From assembly GCF_003252755.1 (NCBI RefSeq), contig NZ_QEPT01000008.1, positions 1 through 64,000 on the forward strand: a stretch of DNA of 64,000 nt. The letters run 5' to 3'. A program made the position numbers and the translations under genes. Below the pieces are notes generated by a model. The model was not told the DNA's origin. It did no database searches and saw nothing but the letters and a program-made list of their open reading frames with translations. This DNA comes from Haemophilus parainfluenzae (lineage in GTDB: Bacteria > Pseudomonadota > Gammaproteobacteria > Enterobacterales > Pasteurellaceae). This document shows positions 38,272 through 48,636 of the stretch, piece by piece (the stretch's first letter is position 1; each line of letters begins with the position of its first letter).

Positions 38272-39354
38272 ATGTCAAAAGTCTTTAATTTTAGCGCGGG
38301 TCCAGCCATGATTTTCCCTGAGGTACTACACAAAGCACAATCTGAGCTAACTAACTGGCTTGGTCAAGGTGTGTCTGTGATGGAAGTCAGCCACCGAGGC
38401 AAATATTTTATGGAATTGATTACTCAAGCAGAAAAAGATCTGCGCGAGGTATATAACATTCCAGATAACTATCGTGTGTTATTCCTACAAGGTGGTGCTC
38501 GTGGTCAATTTGCAGCATTACCAATGAACCTAATCGGTGAGAAAGGCAAAGCGCTTTATTTAAATAGCGGTCACTGGTCAGCAACTGCAGCGAAAGAAGC
38601 GCGTAACTTTGCTGAAATTGATGAAATTACCATTGTGGAAAATGGTGATCACACACGCATCACGAACCTTGATTTCAGCGAAATCGCTGAACAATACGAT
38701 TACGTTCACTACTGCCCAAATGAAACGATTAGTGGTGTTGAAATTTTTGATGTACCGAATGTAGGCAATGCGGTGCTTGTAGCAGATATGTCATCTAATG
38801 TGCTCTCTCGTGAAATTGATATTAGCAAATTTGGTGTTATTTATGCCGGTGCACAAAAAAATCTTGGTCCTGCTGGGATTACACTCGTCATTATTCGCGA
38901 TGATTTAATTGGTCATGCACGCCAAGCAACGCCATCAATTTGGAACTATGCCACACAACGTGATGCAGACTCCATGATCAATACCCCACCAACATTTGCG
39001 TGGTATCTCTGTTCATTAGTTTTCAAACACATTCAAGCGATTGGTGGCTTAAAAGAAATTGCAAAACATAATGCCGTGAAAGCGCAAACACTTTATGACT
39101 ACATTGATAGCAGTAAACTCTATCGTAACATAGTGGCTAAAGAAAACCGTTCAACCATGAATGTGACATTCGTAACAGGTAATCCAGAGCTTGATGCTAA
39201 ATTTGTTGCAGAATCTACAGCTGCGGGTCTTCAGGCTTTAAAAGGCCATAAAGTGCTAGGTGGTATGCGCGCCTCTATCTATAACGCGATGCCATTAGAA
39301 GGTGTACAAGCGCTTATTGAATTCATGAAAAAATTTGAAGCTGAAAATAGCTAA
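38272..39354 (+). CDS. serC: Phosphoserine aminotransferase
   Basis: SerC transaminates 3-phosphohydroxypyruvate in serine synthesis and a related step in pyridoxal 5'-phosphate synthesis. The 360-residue protein (E. coli 362) has the PLP lysine at 196 in YAGAQKNLGPAG and the phosphate-binding HRGK and QGGARGQF segments. It starts after AAGGAAACACA. A hairpin separates it from hisC, which follows on the same strand. Confidence 0.97.
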   Translation: MSKVFNFSAGPAMIFPEVLHKAQSELTNWLGQGVSVMEVSHRGKYFMELITQAEKDLREVYNIPDNYRVLFLQGGARGQFAALPMNLIGEKGKALYLNSGHWSATAAKEARNFAEIDEITIVENGDHTRITNLDFSEIAEQYDYVHYCPNETISGVEIFDVPNVGNAVLVADMSSNVLSREIDISKFGVIYAGAQKNLGPAGITLVIIRDDLIGHARQATPSIWNYATQRDADSMINTPPTFAWYLCSLVFKHIQAIGGLKEIAKHNAVKAQTLYDYIDSSKLYRNIVAKENRSTMNVTFVTGNPELDAKFVAESTAAGLQALKGHKVLGGMRASIYNAMPLEGVQALIEFMKKFEAENS

Positions 39355-39379
39355 TTATCTGATTCATTAAACTCAATGT

Positions 39380-39405
39380 GCGGGCTGAAAGGCCCGCTCG
39401 TTTTT
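39380..39405 (+). terminator. serC-hisC intergenic terminator
   Basis: GCGGGC and GCCCGC pair across a 6-nt loop, followed by TCGTTTTTA. It is a short strong hairpin in the 64-bp gap between serC and hisC and may let some transcription through. Confidence 0.7.
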
Positions 39406-39418
39406 ATAAGGAAAGCAT

Positions 39419-40528
39419 ATGCAATATATCAACGTCGCCAATCAAGGCGTAAAATCTCTTTCACCTTACCAAGCAGGAAAACCCATCAAAGAACTTGAAC
39501 GCGAATTAGGCATTACGGATATCGTTAAACTGGCCTCGAATGAAAACCCTTTCGGCTTCCCTGAAAGTGCGAAAAAAGCCATTCAAGCCCAACTTGATCA
39601 TTTAACTCGCTACCCTGATGCTAACGGTTTTGAACTTAAAGCGGCTATTGAAAAAAAATTTGGTGTGCAACCAAACCAAATCACCCTTGGCAATGGTTCT
39701 AACGATTTATTAGAGCTCTTTGCTCATACCTTTGCGAGTGAACATGATGAAGTGATTTATTCACAATATGCCTTTATTGTTTACCCTTTAGTGACGAAAG
39801 CCATTAACGCCGTAGCAAAAGAAATTCCAGCTAAGAATTGGGGGCATGATTTAAACGGTTTTTTGACCGCACTTTCAGATAAAACCAAACTGATTTTTAT
39901 TGCCAATCCAAACAATCCAACAGGGAATTTCTTAACGGAAGCAGAATTGGATGCTTTCTTGGTCAAAGTACCTGAAAATGTGATTGTGGTATTAGATGAA
40001 GCATATACTGAATTTACCCATCCAAACGAACGTGTTAATTCTTTTGCATTACTGGAAAAATATCCGAACCTTATCGTTTCACGCTCTCTATCAAAAGCTT
40101 ATGGACTTGCGGGTTTGCGCATTGGCTACGCAGTCTCTAATCCTGAAATTGCAGATTTATTAAATCGTGTTCGTCAGCCATTTAACTGTAATAGCCTTGC
40201 TTTGACCAGTGCAATTGCAGTGATGAACGATGATGCCTTTGTCGAAAAAGTGGCGGAGAATAATCGCCAAGAAATGAAACGTTATGAAACCTTCTGTCAA
40301 CAATATGGCTTAGACTTTATTCCGTCTAAAGGTAATTTTATTACCATTGATTTTAAACAACCGGCCGCACCAATTTATGATACATTATTACGTGAAGGCG
40401 TCATTGTTCGTCCTATTGCTGGTTATGGCATGCCAAATCACTTACGTATCAGTATTGGCTTACCACGAGAAAATGACAAATTTTTTACTGCACTTAAAAA
40501 AGTGCTTAATTTAGGAAATGAAAAATAG
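39419..40528 (+). CDS. hisC: Histidinol-phosphate aminotransferase (class II PLP enzyme)
   Basis: This enzyme carries out the seventh step of histidine synthesis and can also transaminate aromatic keto acids. The 369-residue protein has NPNNPTGN, the aspartate in [10 protein letters not shown], and the PLP lysine at 226 in [17 protein letters not shown]. The pairing with serC matches H. influenzae, which has two hisC copies; this looks like the copy outside the his operon. It ends 8 bp before tpx. Involvement in Tyr/Phe synthesis is possible but not shown by sequence. Confidence 0.92.
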   Translation: MQYINVANQGVKSLSPYQAGKPIKELERELGITDIVKLASNENPFGFPESAKKAIQAQLDHLTRYPDANGFELKAAIEKKFGVQPNQITLGNGSNDLLELFAHTFASEHDEVIYSQYAFIVYPLVTKAINAVAKEIPAKNWGHDLNGFLTALSDKTKLIFIANPNNPTGNFLTEAELDAFLVKVPENVIVVLDEAYTEFTHPNERVNSFALLEKYPNLIVSRSLSKAYGLAGLRIGYAVSNPEIADLLNRVRQPFNCNSLALTSAIAVMNDDAFVEKVAENNRQEMKRYETFCQQYGLDFIPSKGNFITIDFKQPAAPIYDTLLREGVIVRPIAGYGMPNHLRISIGLPRENDKFFTALKKVLNLGNEK

Positions 40529-40536
40529 GAGCTTTT

Positions 40537-41034
40537 ATGACTCAAGTAACAATGATGGGTAATCCCATTGAAGTAAGCGGCAACTTTCCCCAAAAAGGAG
40601 AGAAAGTGACTGCACTTACGCTCACCAATAAAGAACTCGCTGACGTCACGCTTGATACTTATGCAGGAAAACGCAAAGTTTTAAATATTTTCCCAAGTAT
40701 TGATACAGATGTATGTGCAACTTCTGTTCGCAAATTCAATCAACAAGCAGCTAATTTAAAAAATGCTGTGGTACTTTGCATTTCAGCTGATTTACCTTTT
40801 GCACAAGCACGATTCTGCGGTGCGGAAGGTATTGAGAACGTAGAAACGCTTTCTACTTTCCGTCATAAAGAAGTCCATGAAAACTTAGGGGTAAACATCA
40901 CAACTGGTCCAATCGCGGGCTTGACTGCTCGTTCAGTGATTGTCTTAGATGAAAACAATAATGTGTTACATAGTGAATTGGTGTCTGAAATTAAAGATGA
41001 GCCAAATTATGAAGCTGCGTTAGCCACACTATAA
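40537..41034 (+). CDS. tpx: Thiol peroxidase (atypical 2-Cys peroxiredoxin)
   Basis: Tpx reduces hydroperoxides with thioredoxin. The 165-residue protein has the peroxidatic Cys60 in [13 protein letters not shown] and the resolving Cys94 in ARFCGAEG, the E. coli Tpx spacing. It follows hisC by 8 bp with AGGAG before its ATG and ends at a strong hairpin. Confidence 0.96.
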   Translation: MTQVTMMGNPIEVSGNFPQKGEKVTALTLTNKELADVTLDTYAGKRKVLNIFPSIDTDVCATSVRKFNQQAANLKNAVVLCISADLPFAQARFCGAEGIENVETLSTFRHKEVHENLGVNITTGPIAGLTARSVIVLDENNNVLHSELVSEIKDEPNYEAALATL

Positions 41035-41038
41035 TGAA

Positions 41039-41071
41039 TAAGGCGCTTTTTCATAAAAAGCGCCTTTTTAT
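41039..41071. terminator. Convergent terminator between tpx and the HAD gene
   Basis: AAGGCGCTTTTT and AAAAAGCGCCTT form a long stem with a 4-nt loop. T-runs are present on both strands, suiting the two convergent genes. Confidence 0.88.
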
Positions 41072-41857
41072 TTATTCAGGGAAAATCTCATTCAATATCA
41101 ATGCAATCCCATCATCATTATGCGAAGCAGTGACTCGATTGGCGGCCTGTTTAATCTCATCCGGCGCATTGCCCATTGCAACGCCTAATCCCACGCTTTC
41201 TAGCATATCTAAATCGTTAAAGTTATCGCCGAAAGCGACACATTCTTCCATCTTCACATGAAAATAATCTTCAAGAAAACGTACCGCATTACCTTTTGTC
41301 GCCGATTTATGCATCACTTCAAGGAAATTCGCATGAGAACGGCAAATACTTAAATGCGGGAATTTCTCTTTCAAGATTTGCTCAATACCAATAACTTCAT
41401 CTGTTTCACCAATGATTTGAATTTTATGCGGGGAATAGACCGCACTTTCATCATAAGGATCAATCTGAATGCCTGTTACGCTACGTTCGTAAATTACCCA
41501 TTTATTATCCAAATCACGAGCGACACAATCATCATAAGTATAATAATTAACACCTAGTGCAGGATGATCTGCTAATACTTTGTTAATGGCTTGGATGTCA
41601 GCTGGATCAATTTGTACCGAATAAATAGGTGTAGAGTTTTTATCTAAAATCAAGGCACCACTGAATGCCACAATGATGTTGTAATTTTCAATGAGTTTTG
41701 CATAAGGCCAAATACCCAGCGGTGAACGAGCAGAGATTGGTGTAAATGGAATACCTTGTTTGGTAATGCGTTGAAGTGCATCTAAGGTTTTAGGCGAAAT
41801 TCGATGATCCGAAGTTAATAAGGTACCATCAAAATCGCTGAATACGGCTTTATACAT
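41072..41857 (-). CDS. Cof-type HAD-IIB sugar-phosphate phosphatase (YidA-like)
   Basis: This 261-residue soluble hydrolase has motif I FSDFDGTLL (nucleophile and acid aspartates near 8 and 10), motif III Lys in HKSATKGNAV and motif IV AFGDNFNDLDML, with a large type IIB cap. Enzymes of this group dephosphorylate sugar phosphates or cofactors such as FMN or PLP; the substrate is not readable. It lies 18 bp after ybeY, so it is probably in the ybeZ-ybeY operon. Confidence 0.85.
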   Translation of the reverse strand: MYKAVFSDFDGTLLTSDHRISPKTLDALQRITKQGIPFTPISARSPLGIWPYAKLIENYNIIVAFSGALILDKNSTPIYSVQIDPADIQAINKVLADHPALGVNYYTYDDCVARDLDNKWVIYERSVTGIQIDPYDESAVYSPHKIQIIGETDEVIGIEQILKEKFPHLSICRSHANFLEVMHKSATKGNAVRFLEDYFHVKMEECVAFGDNFNDLDMLESVGLGVAMGNAPDEIKQAANRVTASHNDDGIALILNEIFPE

Positions 41858-41875
41858 AATTGCTCCAAATCGTCA

Positions 41876-42340
41876 TTATTTTTCGGAAAGGTAAGGATCT
41901 GCAAAACCTAAACTCTGCATAATTTCAGTTTCTAAACTTTCCATTTCTTCTGCTTCATCATCTTCAATGTGATCGTAACCAAGTAAATGTAAGCTACCAT
42001 GCACTATCATATGCGCCCAATGCGCCATTAAAGGCTTTTCTTGCTCGGTAGCTTCGCGTTCTACTACCTGGCGACAAATTACCAAATCACCCAACAGCGG
42101 TAATTCCACTTCGTCAGGACATTCAAAAGGGAAAGACAACACATTGGTTGGACGATCTTTTCCACGATAAGTCAAATTCAAGTCATGACTTTCTGCTTCA
42201 TCCACAATGCGTACTGTCATTTCAACATTATCACTTTCTGGTTGCACTGCGGCGGTTGCCCATTGCTGAATTTGCGCTACTGATGGCAAGCCTTCTGTAT
42301 TTTCACAAGCCAGTTGCAAATCAATAATCATATTGCCCAT
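41876..42340 (-). CDS. ybeY: rRNA maturation endoribonuclease YbeY
   Basis: YbeY is a zinc-dependent RNase acting in 16S 3'-end maturation and 70S quality control. The 154-residue protein has the signature [11 protein letters not shown], whose three histidines bind the metal. It begins 1 nt after the ybeZ stop on the same strand, the usual ybeZ-ybeY pairing. An alternative ATG three codons later is possible. Confidence 0.95.
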   Translation of the reverse strand: MGNMIIDLQLACENTEGLPSVAQIQQWATAAVQPESDNVEMTVRIVDEAESHDLNLTYRGKDRPTNVLSFPFECPDEVELPLLGDLVICRQVVEREATEQEKPLMAHWAHMIVHGSLHLLGYDHIEDDEAEEMESLETEIMQSLGFADPYLSEK

Positions 42341-42341
42341 G

Positions 42342-43466
42342 CTATTCTCCTAAATACGTTTCATTTTCTGACCGCACTTTTTGCTCACGTTCAGCTCGAC
42401 GCTGCGCTGAGATTTCTTGACGGCGAATTTCATCTTGGGCTTCCCATTCTTCGTAAGCTTGCACCACTTTTGCCACCACAGGATGTCGTACAATATCTTT
42501 ACTCTCAAAATAGTTAAAGCTTAGTTCTGACACTTTACTTAACACTTCCATAGCGTGGCGTAAACCCGATTTTGTGCTGCGCGGTAAATCGATTTGAGTC
42601 ACATCCCCTGTAATCACGGCTTTAGAATTAAAACCAATACGGGTCAAAAACATTTTCATTTGTTCGACCGTCGTATTTTGGCTTTCATCTAGAATGATAA
42701 AGCTATCATTGAGTGTACGCCCACGCATATAAGCTAATGGCGCGATTTCAATCACATTACGCTCCATCAATTTTTGTACGCGTTCGAAGCCTAACATTTC
42801 AAATAACGCATCATAAAGTGGTCGTAAATAAGGTTCAATTTTTTGGCCTAAATCACCCGGTAGGAAACCTAATTTTTCGCCAGCTTCCACCGCAGGACGA
42901 GTCAGCAAAATGCGACGAATTTCTTGGCGTTCTAATGCTTCAACTGCCGCTGCTACGGCTAAAAAGGTTTTCCCTGTACCAGCGGGGCCAATCCCAAAAC
43001 TAATATCGTGCGTAAGAATATTATGTAAATATTGAATTTGATTTTCACCACGCGGTTTAATCAAACCACGCTTGGTTTTAATTGTGGTGCTATAGACGTG
43101 ATTTTCACTACGTGACTCACTTCCCGCTTGCGATAACATTCTGCTCTCTTGCAAGGCAATATGCACATCTTCTAAATCAAGTTCTTTCACTTTCCCTTTA
43201 ATTGGTGCAGTCTCCACATATAATGTTTGGATTAATTTAGCCGCACGATCAATTAATTGTTCATGGTGAGATTTGGGATTTTCATCATTTGATTTCACGG
43301 TAAAAGTGAAGTTATTGCGAGAAATATTGAGGTTAAATTCTTTTTCAATCAGTTTGATATTTTCATCGAATGCACCACAAAGAGATTGCAGACGATCATT
43401 TTCTTGAGGCTCGAGGGTAAAAGTTGTCATTAAATTTCGTTTTAGAATGGTGAATACTGTCTCCAT
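42342..43466 (-). CDS. ybeZ: PhoH-like ATPase YbeZ
   Basis: This PhoH-family cytoplasmic ATPase works with YbeY. The 374-residue protein has an N-terminal KH-like region, Walker A GPAGTGKT and Walker B in [12 protein letters not shown], followed by [21 protein letters not shown]. Start choice is uncertain: the ATG at 43466 has only a weak AGG, and the ATG at 43430 (362 residues) has no clear site but agrees better with family length. It heads the ybeZ-ybeY-HAD operon. Confidence 0.92.
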   Translation of the reverse strand: METVFTILKRNLMTTFTLEPQENDRLQSLCGAFDENIKLIEKEFNLNISRNNFTFTVKSNDENPKSHHEQLIDRAAKLIQTLYVETAPIKGKVKELDLEDVHIALQESRMLSQAGSESRSENHVYSTTIKTKRGLIKPRGENQIQYLHNILTHDISFGIGPAGTGKTFLAVAAAVEALERQEIRRILLTRPAVEAGEKLGFLPGDLGQKIEPYLRPLYDALFEMLGFERVQKLMERNVIEIAPLAYMRGRTLNDSFIILDESQNTTVEQMKMFLTRIGFNSKAVITGDVTQIDLPRSTKSGLRHAMEVLSKVSELSFNYFESKDIVRHPVVAKVVQAYEEWEAQDEIRRQEISAQRRAEREQKVRSENETYLGE

Positions 43467-43528
43467 TTTAGCCTAATTACGATGAATGTAAAACGGGCTT
43501 CACCAACTGATGAAGCCCGATAACCAAA

Positions 43529-45802
43529 TTAAGGCAATTCAGGGAAAAGCATCTTAATCACATTCATTGTCAATCGTCGAGATTGTCCACTAAATGGAAA
43601 AATATGCATCATCATCATAGGATTAAAGTTTGCCTCAATAACGCCCCACGAACGTAGACTCGGCCCTGCTGGCTTTTTCAAGTCAGGAATAATTAAATCC
43701 ACGCCACACACTGCTGCCCCCATTGCTTTACTAATCCCTACCGCAATCTCTTTGTAACTGGCATGCATTTCATCCGTCATATCAATAGAATCGCCGCCGG
43801 TACTAATATTGGAATTCGCACGTAATTGAACAACTTGATCTTTCGCAGGAATAGAATCTACGGTTAAGCCTTGTTCCTTAAGCTGCAACTGCTCAATATC
43901 CCCTAATGCAATTTTTTTCAATGGTGTACGACTGCCATCGCCCCGTAAAGGATGATCATTTTTAGCGGCAACTAATTCACCAACGGTATGTACACCATCT
44001 CCAATCACATTTGCAGGTACGCGTAATAAGACGGCTAAGGTTTGATCACCCAACACAAAGAAACGATATTCGGTGCCTTGTAGATAATCTTCAACCATGA
44101 TCTCTTTATCTTCACGGAAAGCAATTTCTACTGCTTTTGCAAAATCTTCTCTATTCGTTACACCTTGTTGGAAGATACTGATCCCTAAACCAAAATTCGT
44201 TGATTTTGGCTTAATCACGACGGCTCGATTCTCAAAAAGTGGGAAATTTTTGACCGCACTTTTCACATCGGTAAACTCAAGGCTTTGCGGTACATTAAAT
44301 CCTGCTTTCGCTAACACTTTCTTCGTCACCACTTTATTTTCCATGATGAGTGGGGAAATATAGCTATCGTGAGAAGTCATATTACCGTTTTTCACATATT
44401 CCAAATGATCGCCAAATTGAAGACTGATAAATTGATCGCGTTCATCTAAAATCTCTATGTTTAATCCTTTTTGGATTGCATCAAACAATAACGCCTGTGT
44501 TGACAGTTCCATATTATCAAACGCACTTAATGCATAAAAACGTTCAAAGGCTTTGGCTTTATTGGATTGCGCGATATCCGCCCCTAATTGTTGGTAACTG
44601 CCGACCTGTTCAATTGCCGAGACGACTTTTGCACAAAGCGTTTGACTTGGATCCGCAAATTGCCCTAATTTGTCTTTAACAATCGTTTTAATCTCATCAC
44701 TTACATTGAGTTGCTCAAGCATTTTGAGCATTTCAAGGAGGACTAATTCCCCTTCTACCGCATAAACACTTTGCTGTCTTGGGTCTTCCCATGCTACTTC
44801 TGCAAGACGTGCTTTACCTAATTCTACGCCCTCTTGATCAGCCGTATCTTCAAGCCATGCCATTAACAAAATAAAATAATGAATGAATTTCGCATCAGCA
44901 AGTTCTATTCCGTAAGGTGCAAACGGATTGAGATCAAACAAACGGAATTCTAAATATTGAATTCCTTTTTCAAGTAAATCTCGTGCTTTTTTAGCACCAC
45001 GCAAGCGTACACTTGAGTAAAATTCTTTTTCCGCAATCAAATCACCCGATTTCACCCAGTGTTCTAAGGTCTCAACATACTCTTGCAAACTGTCATAAGA
45101 GACGTGGATCTTCGGATCATTCACATAACCATATTTCCCTGAACGTAAACTCCGCACATATTGATGCGGTTTAAGGGGGGAATGACCTCTGAAATATTTT
45201 TCCTCTACCGTCGGTGTCGCAGAAAACAGATAAAGCAGAATCCATTGATAGCGTAAGAAGTTTTTGGCTATTTTTAGGTAAAAATCATTTTGAAAATCAA
45301 CCGCACTTTGTGTTTCATTTTGCGCATGAAATAAAGCATCAATAAACTTCGGGTCAATTTGAAAATTGTAATGAATACCACTGACCATTTGCTTATATTT
45401 ACCATAAGACTGGACTAAATGCTCCCGATAAGCCACATCTTCCTGATTATCTAATTGTGCAACCTTAATGTGTTCTTCTGGCGGTAATCCTGCTGGCATA
45501 CTGAAAGGAAAAATAAATTCATCCTCCGGTAAAGTTCGCAAAGTCACTTCATGAATGGCTGAAAGCCAACGTAGTGTATCCTCTAACTTTTTCATAGGGG
45601 GAGTCACCAATTCCAACTGACTTTCTGCAAAATCTGTTTGAATGTAAGGGTGGAAACGACGATTACCAAAGGCTTTGGGGTGCGATGATGTCACTATTGA
45701 ACCATCCGAATGCACCCGTTGACTTTCCTTTTCAATCCCAAAAGTGCCTTGCTGGAATAAGAGTTCTAGATGATGTTGTTTAATGATTTGCTGAATGTTC
45801 AT
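43529..45802 (-). CDS. gshF: Bifunctional glutamate-cysteine ligase / glutathione synthetase GshF
   Basis: GshF makes glutathione in two steps in one polypeptide. The 757-residue length is the same as the P. multocida GshF, and the sequence follows it closely. The N-terminal part (about 1-480) is gamma-glutamylcysteine ligase (FGIEKESQRV, ESQLELVTPP, RSGKYGYVND). The C-terminal part (about 490-757) is an ATP-grasp domain (RAVVIKPKSTNFGLGI, MVEDYLQGTEYRFFVLG, ANFNPMMMMHIFPF). Start choice: AGGA abuts the ATG at 45808 but sits 6 nt from the ATG at 45802, so 45802 is used. It diverges from hitA. H. influenzae lacks this pathway and imports glutathione instead. Confidence 0.96.
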   Translation of the reverse strand: MNIQQIIKQHHLELLFQQGTFGIEKESQRVHSDGSIVTSSHPKAFGNRRFHPYIQTDFAESQLELVTPPMKKLEDTLRWLSAIHEVTLRTLPEDEFIFPFSMPAGLPPEEHIKVAQLDNQEDVAYREHLVQSYGKYKQMVSGIHYNFQIDPKFIDALFHAQNETQSAVDFQNDFYLKIAKNFLRYQWILLYLFSATPTVEEKYFRGHSPLKPHQYVRSLRSGKYGYVNDPKIHVSYDSLQEYVETLEHWVKSGDLIAEKEFYSSVRLRGAKKARDLLEKGIQYLEFRLFDLNPFAPYGIELADAKFIHYFILLMAWLEDTADQEGVELGKARLAEVAWEDPRQQSVYAVEGELVLLEMLKMLEQLNVSDEIKTIVKDKLGQFADPSQTLCAKVVSAIEQVGSYQQLGADIAQSNKAKAFERFYALSAFDNMELSTQALLFDAIQKGLNIEILDERDQFISLQFGDHLEYVKNGNMTSHDSYISPLIMENKVVTKKVLAKAGFNVPQSLEFTDVKSAVKNFPLFENRAVVIKPKSTNFGLGISIFQQGVTNREDFAKAVEIAFREDKEIMVEDYLQGTEYRFFVLGDQTLAVLLRVPANVIGDGVHTVGELVAAKNDHPLRGDGSRTPLKKIALGDIEQLQLKEQGLTVDSIPAKDQVVQLRANSNISTGGDSIDMTDEMHASYKEIAVGISKAMGAAVCGVDLIIPDLKKPAGPSLRSWGVIEANFNPMMMMHIFPFSGQSRRLTMNVIKMLFPELP

Positions 45803-45910
45803 ATCCATTCCTACTCAAGATGTTTGCTCTACATTATGTAAAAAGATTAATAAGTAACAAAGTAAGAAAATAGCATGAAATATAAAATTTTGATATAAAT
45901 AAAAATATTT

Positions 45911-45929
45911 GATAATTATTTGCATTATC
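45911..45929 (+). promoter_or_regulatory. Fur box upstream of hitABC
   Basis: GATAATTATTTGCATTATC matches the 19-bp Fur consensus GATAATGATAATCATTATC at 15 positions, with both outer arms complete. It lies 87 bp before the hitA ATG in the 213-bp gshF-hitA region. Iron repression of hitABC is therefore expected. The gene gshF could also be affected, as it diverges. Confidence 0.75.
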
Positions 45930-46000
45930 TGTTTTAAGTATATTAGAATGGGACAATTCTTGTTTTCAGAGAATTAGCTATATTCCCCTTCCCCCGATAA

Positions 46001-47014
<1,014 letters not shown>

Positions 47015-47036
47015 GTTTAATTTACTATGCAATATA

Positions 47037-47062
47037 GGGCGTGTAATACACGCCCTTCTGTT
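47037..47062 (+). terminator. Leaky hairpin between hitA and hitB
   Basis: GGGCGTGT and ACACGCCC form a perfect 8-bp stem with a 3-nt loop, followed by TTCTGTTATTT, which is only moderately T-rich. It probably lowers hitBC transcript relative to hitA. Confidence 0.65.
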
Positions 47063-47102
47063 ATTTACTCGACTTACTCTATACTTTTTAAAGGATTTTT
47101 CT

Positions 47103-48623
47103 GTGTCTAATCGCCCACCTCGCTGGCTTATAGCCTTAATCGTGCTGATTAGTTTGCCATTATTACTCCCTTTTTTATATGTTATTGAGCGTGCTGCAGA
47201 TGTCGGATTGGCTCGCAGCATTGAATTACTTTGGCGCCCAAGAATGTGGGAATTGCTCAGTAACACCCTACTTTTAATGGTATTTGTTACACTTTTTGCC
47301 ATTATTCTCGGCACACTATGTGCATTTTTATTAGAACGTTATCGCTTTTGGGGAAAAGGCTTTTTCCAAGTAGCCATGACGCTCCCTCTTTGTATTCCGG
47401 CTTTTGTCAGTTGTTTTACGTGGATCAGTCTCACCTTCAGAGTGGAAGGCTTCTGGGGAACCATCGGCATTATGACGCTGAGTTCTTTCCCGCTTGCTTA
47501 TCTCCCTGTCGCGGCGACCTTAAAAAGACTCGACCGCTCTTTAGAAGAAGTGAGCCTTTCACTGGCGAAAAGCCATGCTTACACATTTTGGCATGCGATT
47601 TTTCCGCAACTCAAACCCGCCATTGGTAGTAGCGTATTATTAATTGCGCTTCATATGTTGGTAGACTTTGGTGCGGTTTCTATTTTAAATTATCAAACCT
47701 TCACTACAGCAATTTTCCAAGAATATGAAATGGCCTTTAATAACAACACTGCCGCCTTACTCTCTGGCGTGTTAATGGTCATTTGTATCCTTGTGGTGAT
47801 GGGTGAAATTCGTTTTAGAGGCACACAAACGCTCTATCAAAGCGGCAAAGGTGTAATACGTCCGTATCCGTTGAAAACGCTCTCAGCAGGAAAACAAATT
47901 TTAGCCGTGAACTTTTTCACGACCATTTTTATGCTCAGTATTGGTGTGCCGATTACTATGCTGATTTATTGGCTAACCGTGGGAAGTTCCATTGAAAATG
48001 CGGTCGATTTTGGGGAATTTTTTACCGCCTTCACAAATTCACTGACTATATCAACACTGGGGGCAACACTTACCGTTATTTGTGCACTACCATTGGTATG
48101 GGCCGCGGTACGCTATCGCAGTAAATTGACGATTTGGCTTGATCGAATCCCTTATCTACTTCACGCTGTGCCAGGGCTTGTTATCGCATTATCGTTGGTT
48201 TTCTTTACCATCAACTATGCGTATTCGCTTTATCAAACCTTTGCCATGGTTGTCGTCGCCTACTTTATGCTTTATCTTCCAATGGCGCAAACGACCTTGC
48301 GTAGCTCGCTTGAACAAATGTCTAGTAACATTGAAAAGGTAGGACAAAGCTTAGGTCGCAGTAACTTTTATATTTTCCGTACCTTAGTCATTCCGGCCAT
48401 GTTACCAGGGATTGCCGCTGCGTTTGCTTTAGTGTTCTTAAACTTAATGAAAGAGCTCACTGCAACCCTATTGCTGACACCAAATGACATTAAAACACTT
48501 TCAACCGCGGTGTGGGAATATACCTCTGATGCACAATATGCGGCAGCAACGCCTTATGCCATTATGTTAGTGCTATTTTCAGGCATTCCTGTATTTTTAC
48601 TGAAACGATACGGTTTTAAATAA
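47103..48623 (+). CDS. hitB: Ferric-iron ABC transporter permease HitB (FbpB)
   Basis: This 506-residue inner-membrane protein has about twelve hydrophobic segments in two fused permease halves. Each half has an EAA-type coupling loop (EEVSLSLAKSHAYTFWHAIFPQ near 140 and EKVGQSLGRSNFYIFRTLVIPA near 415). It moves Fe3+ across the inner membrane, powered by HitC. The start is a GTG preceded by AAAGGA. It lies downstream of the hitA hairpin and 13 bp before hitC. Confidence 0.96.
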   Translation: MSNRPPRWLIALIVLISLPLLLPFLYVIERAADVGLARSIELLWRPRMWELLSNTLLLMVFVTLFAIILGTLCAFLLERYRFWGKGFFQVAMTLPLCIPAFVSCFTWISLTFRVEGFWGTIGIMTLSSFPLAYLPVAATLKRLDRSLEEVSLSLAKSHAYTFWHAIFPQLKPAIGSSVLLIALHMLVDFGAVSILNYQTFTTAIFQEYEMAFNNNTAALLSGVLMVICILVVMGEIRFRGTQTLYQSGKGVIRPYPLKTLSAGKQILAVNFFTTIFMLSIGVPITMLIYWLTVGSSIENAVDFGEFFTAFTNSLTISTLGATLTVICALPLVWAAVRYRSKLTIWLDRIPYLLHAVPGLVIALSLVFFTINYAYSLYQTFAMVVVAYFMLYLPMAQTTLRSSLEQMSSNIEKVGQSLGRSNFYIFRTLVIPAMLPGIAAAFALVFLNLMKELTATLLLTPNDIKTLSTAVWEYTSDAQYAAATPYAIMLVLFSGIPVFLLKRYGFK

Positions 48624-48636
48624 CGAGAAGATAAAA

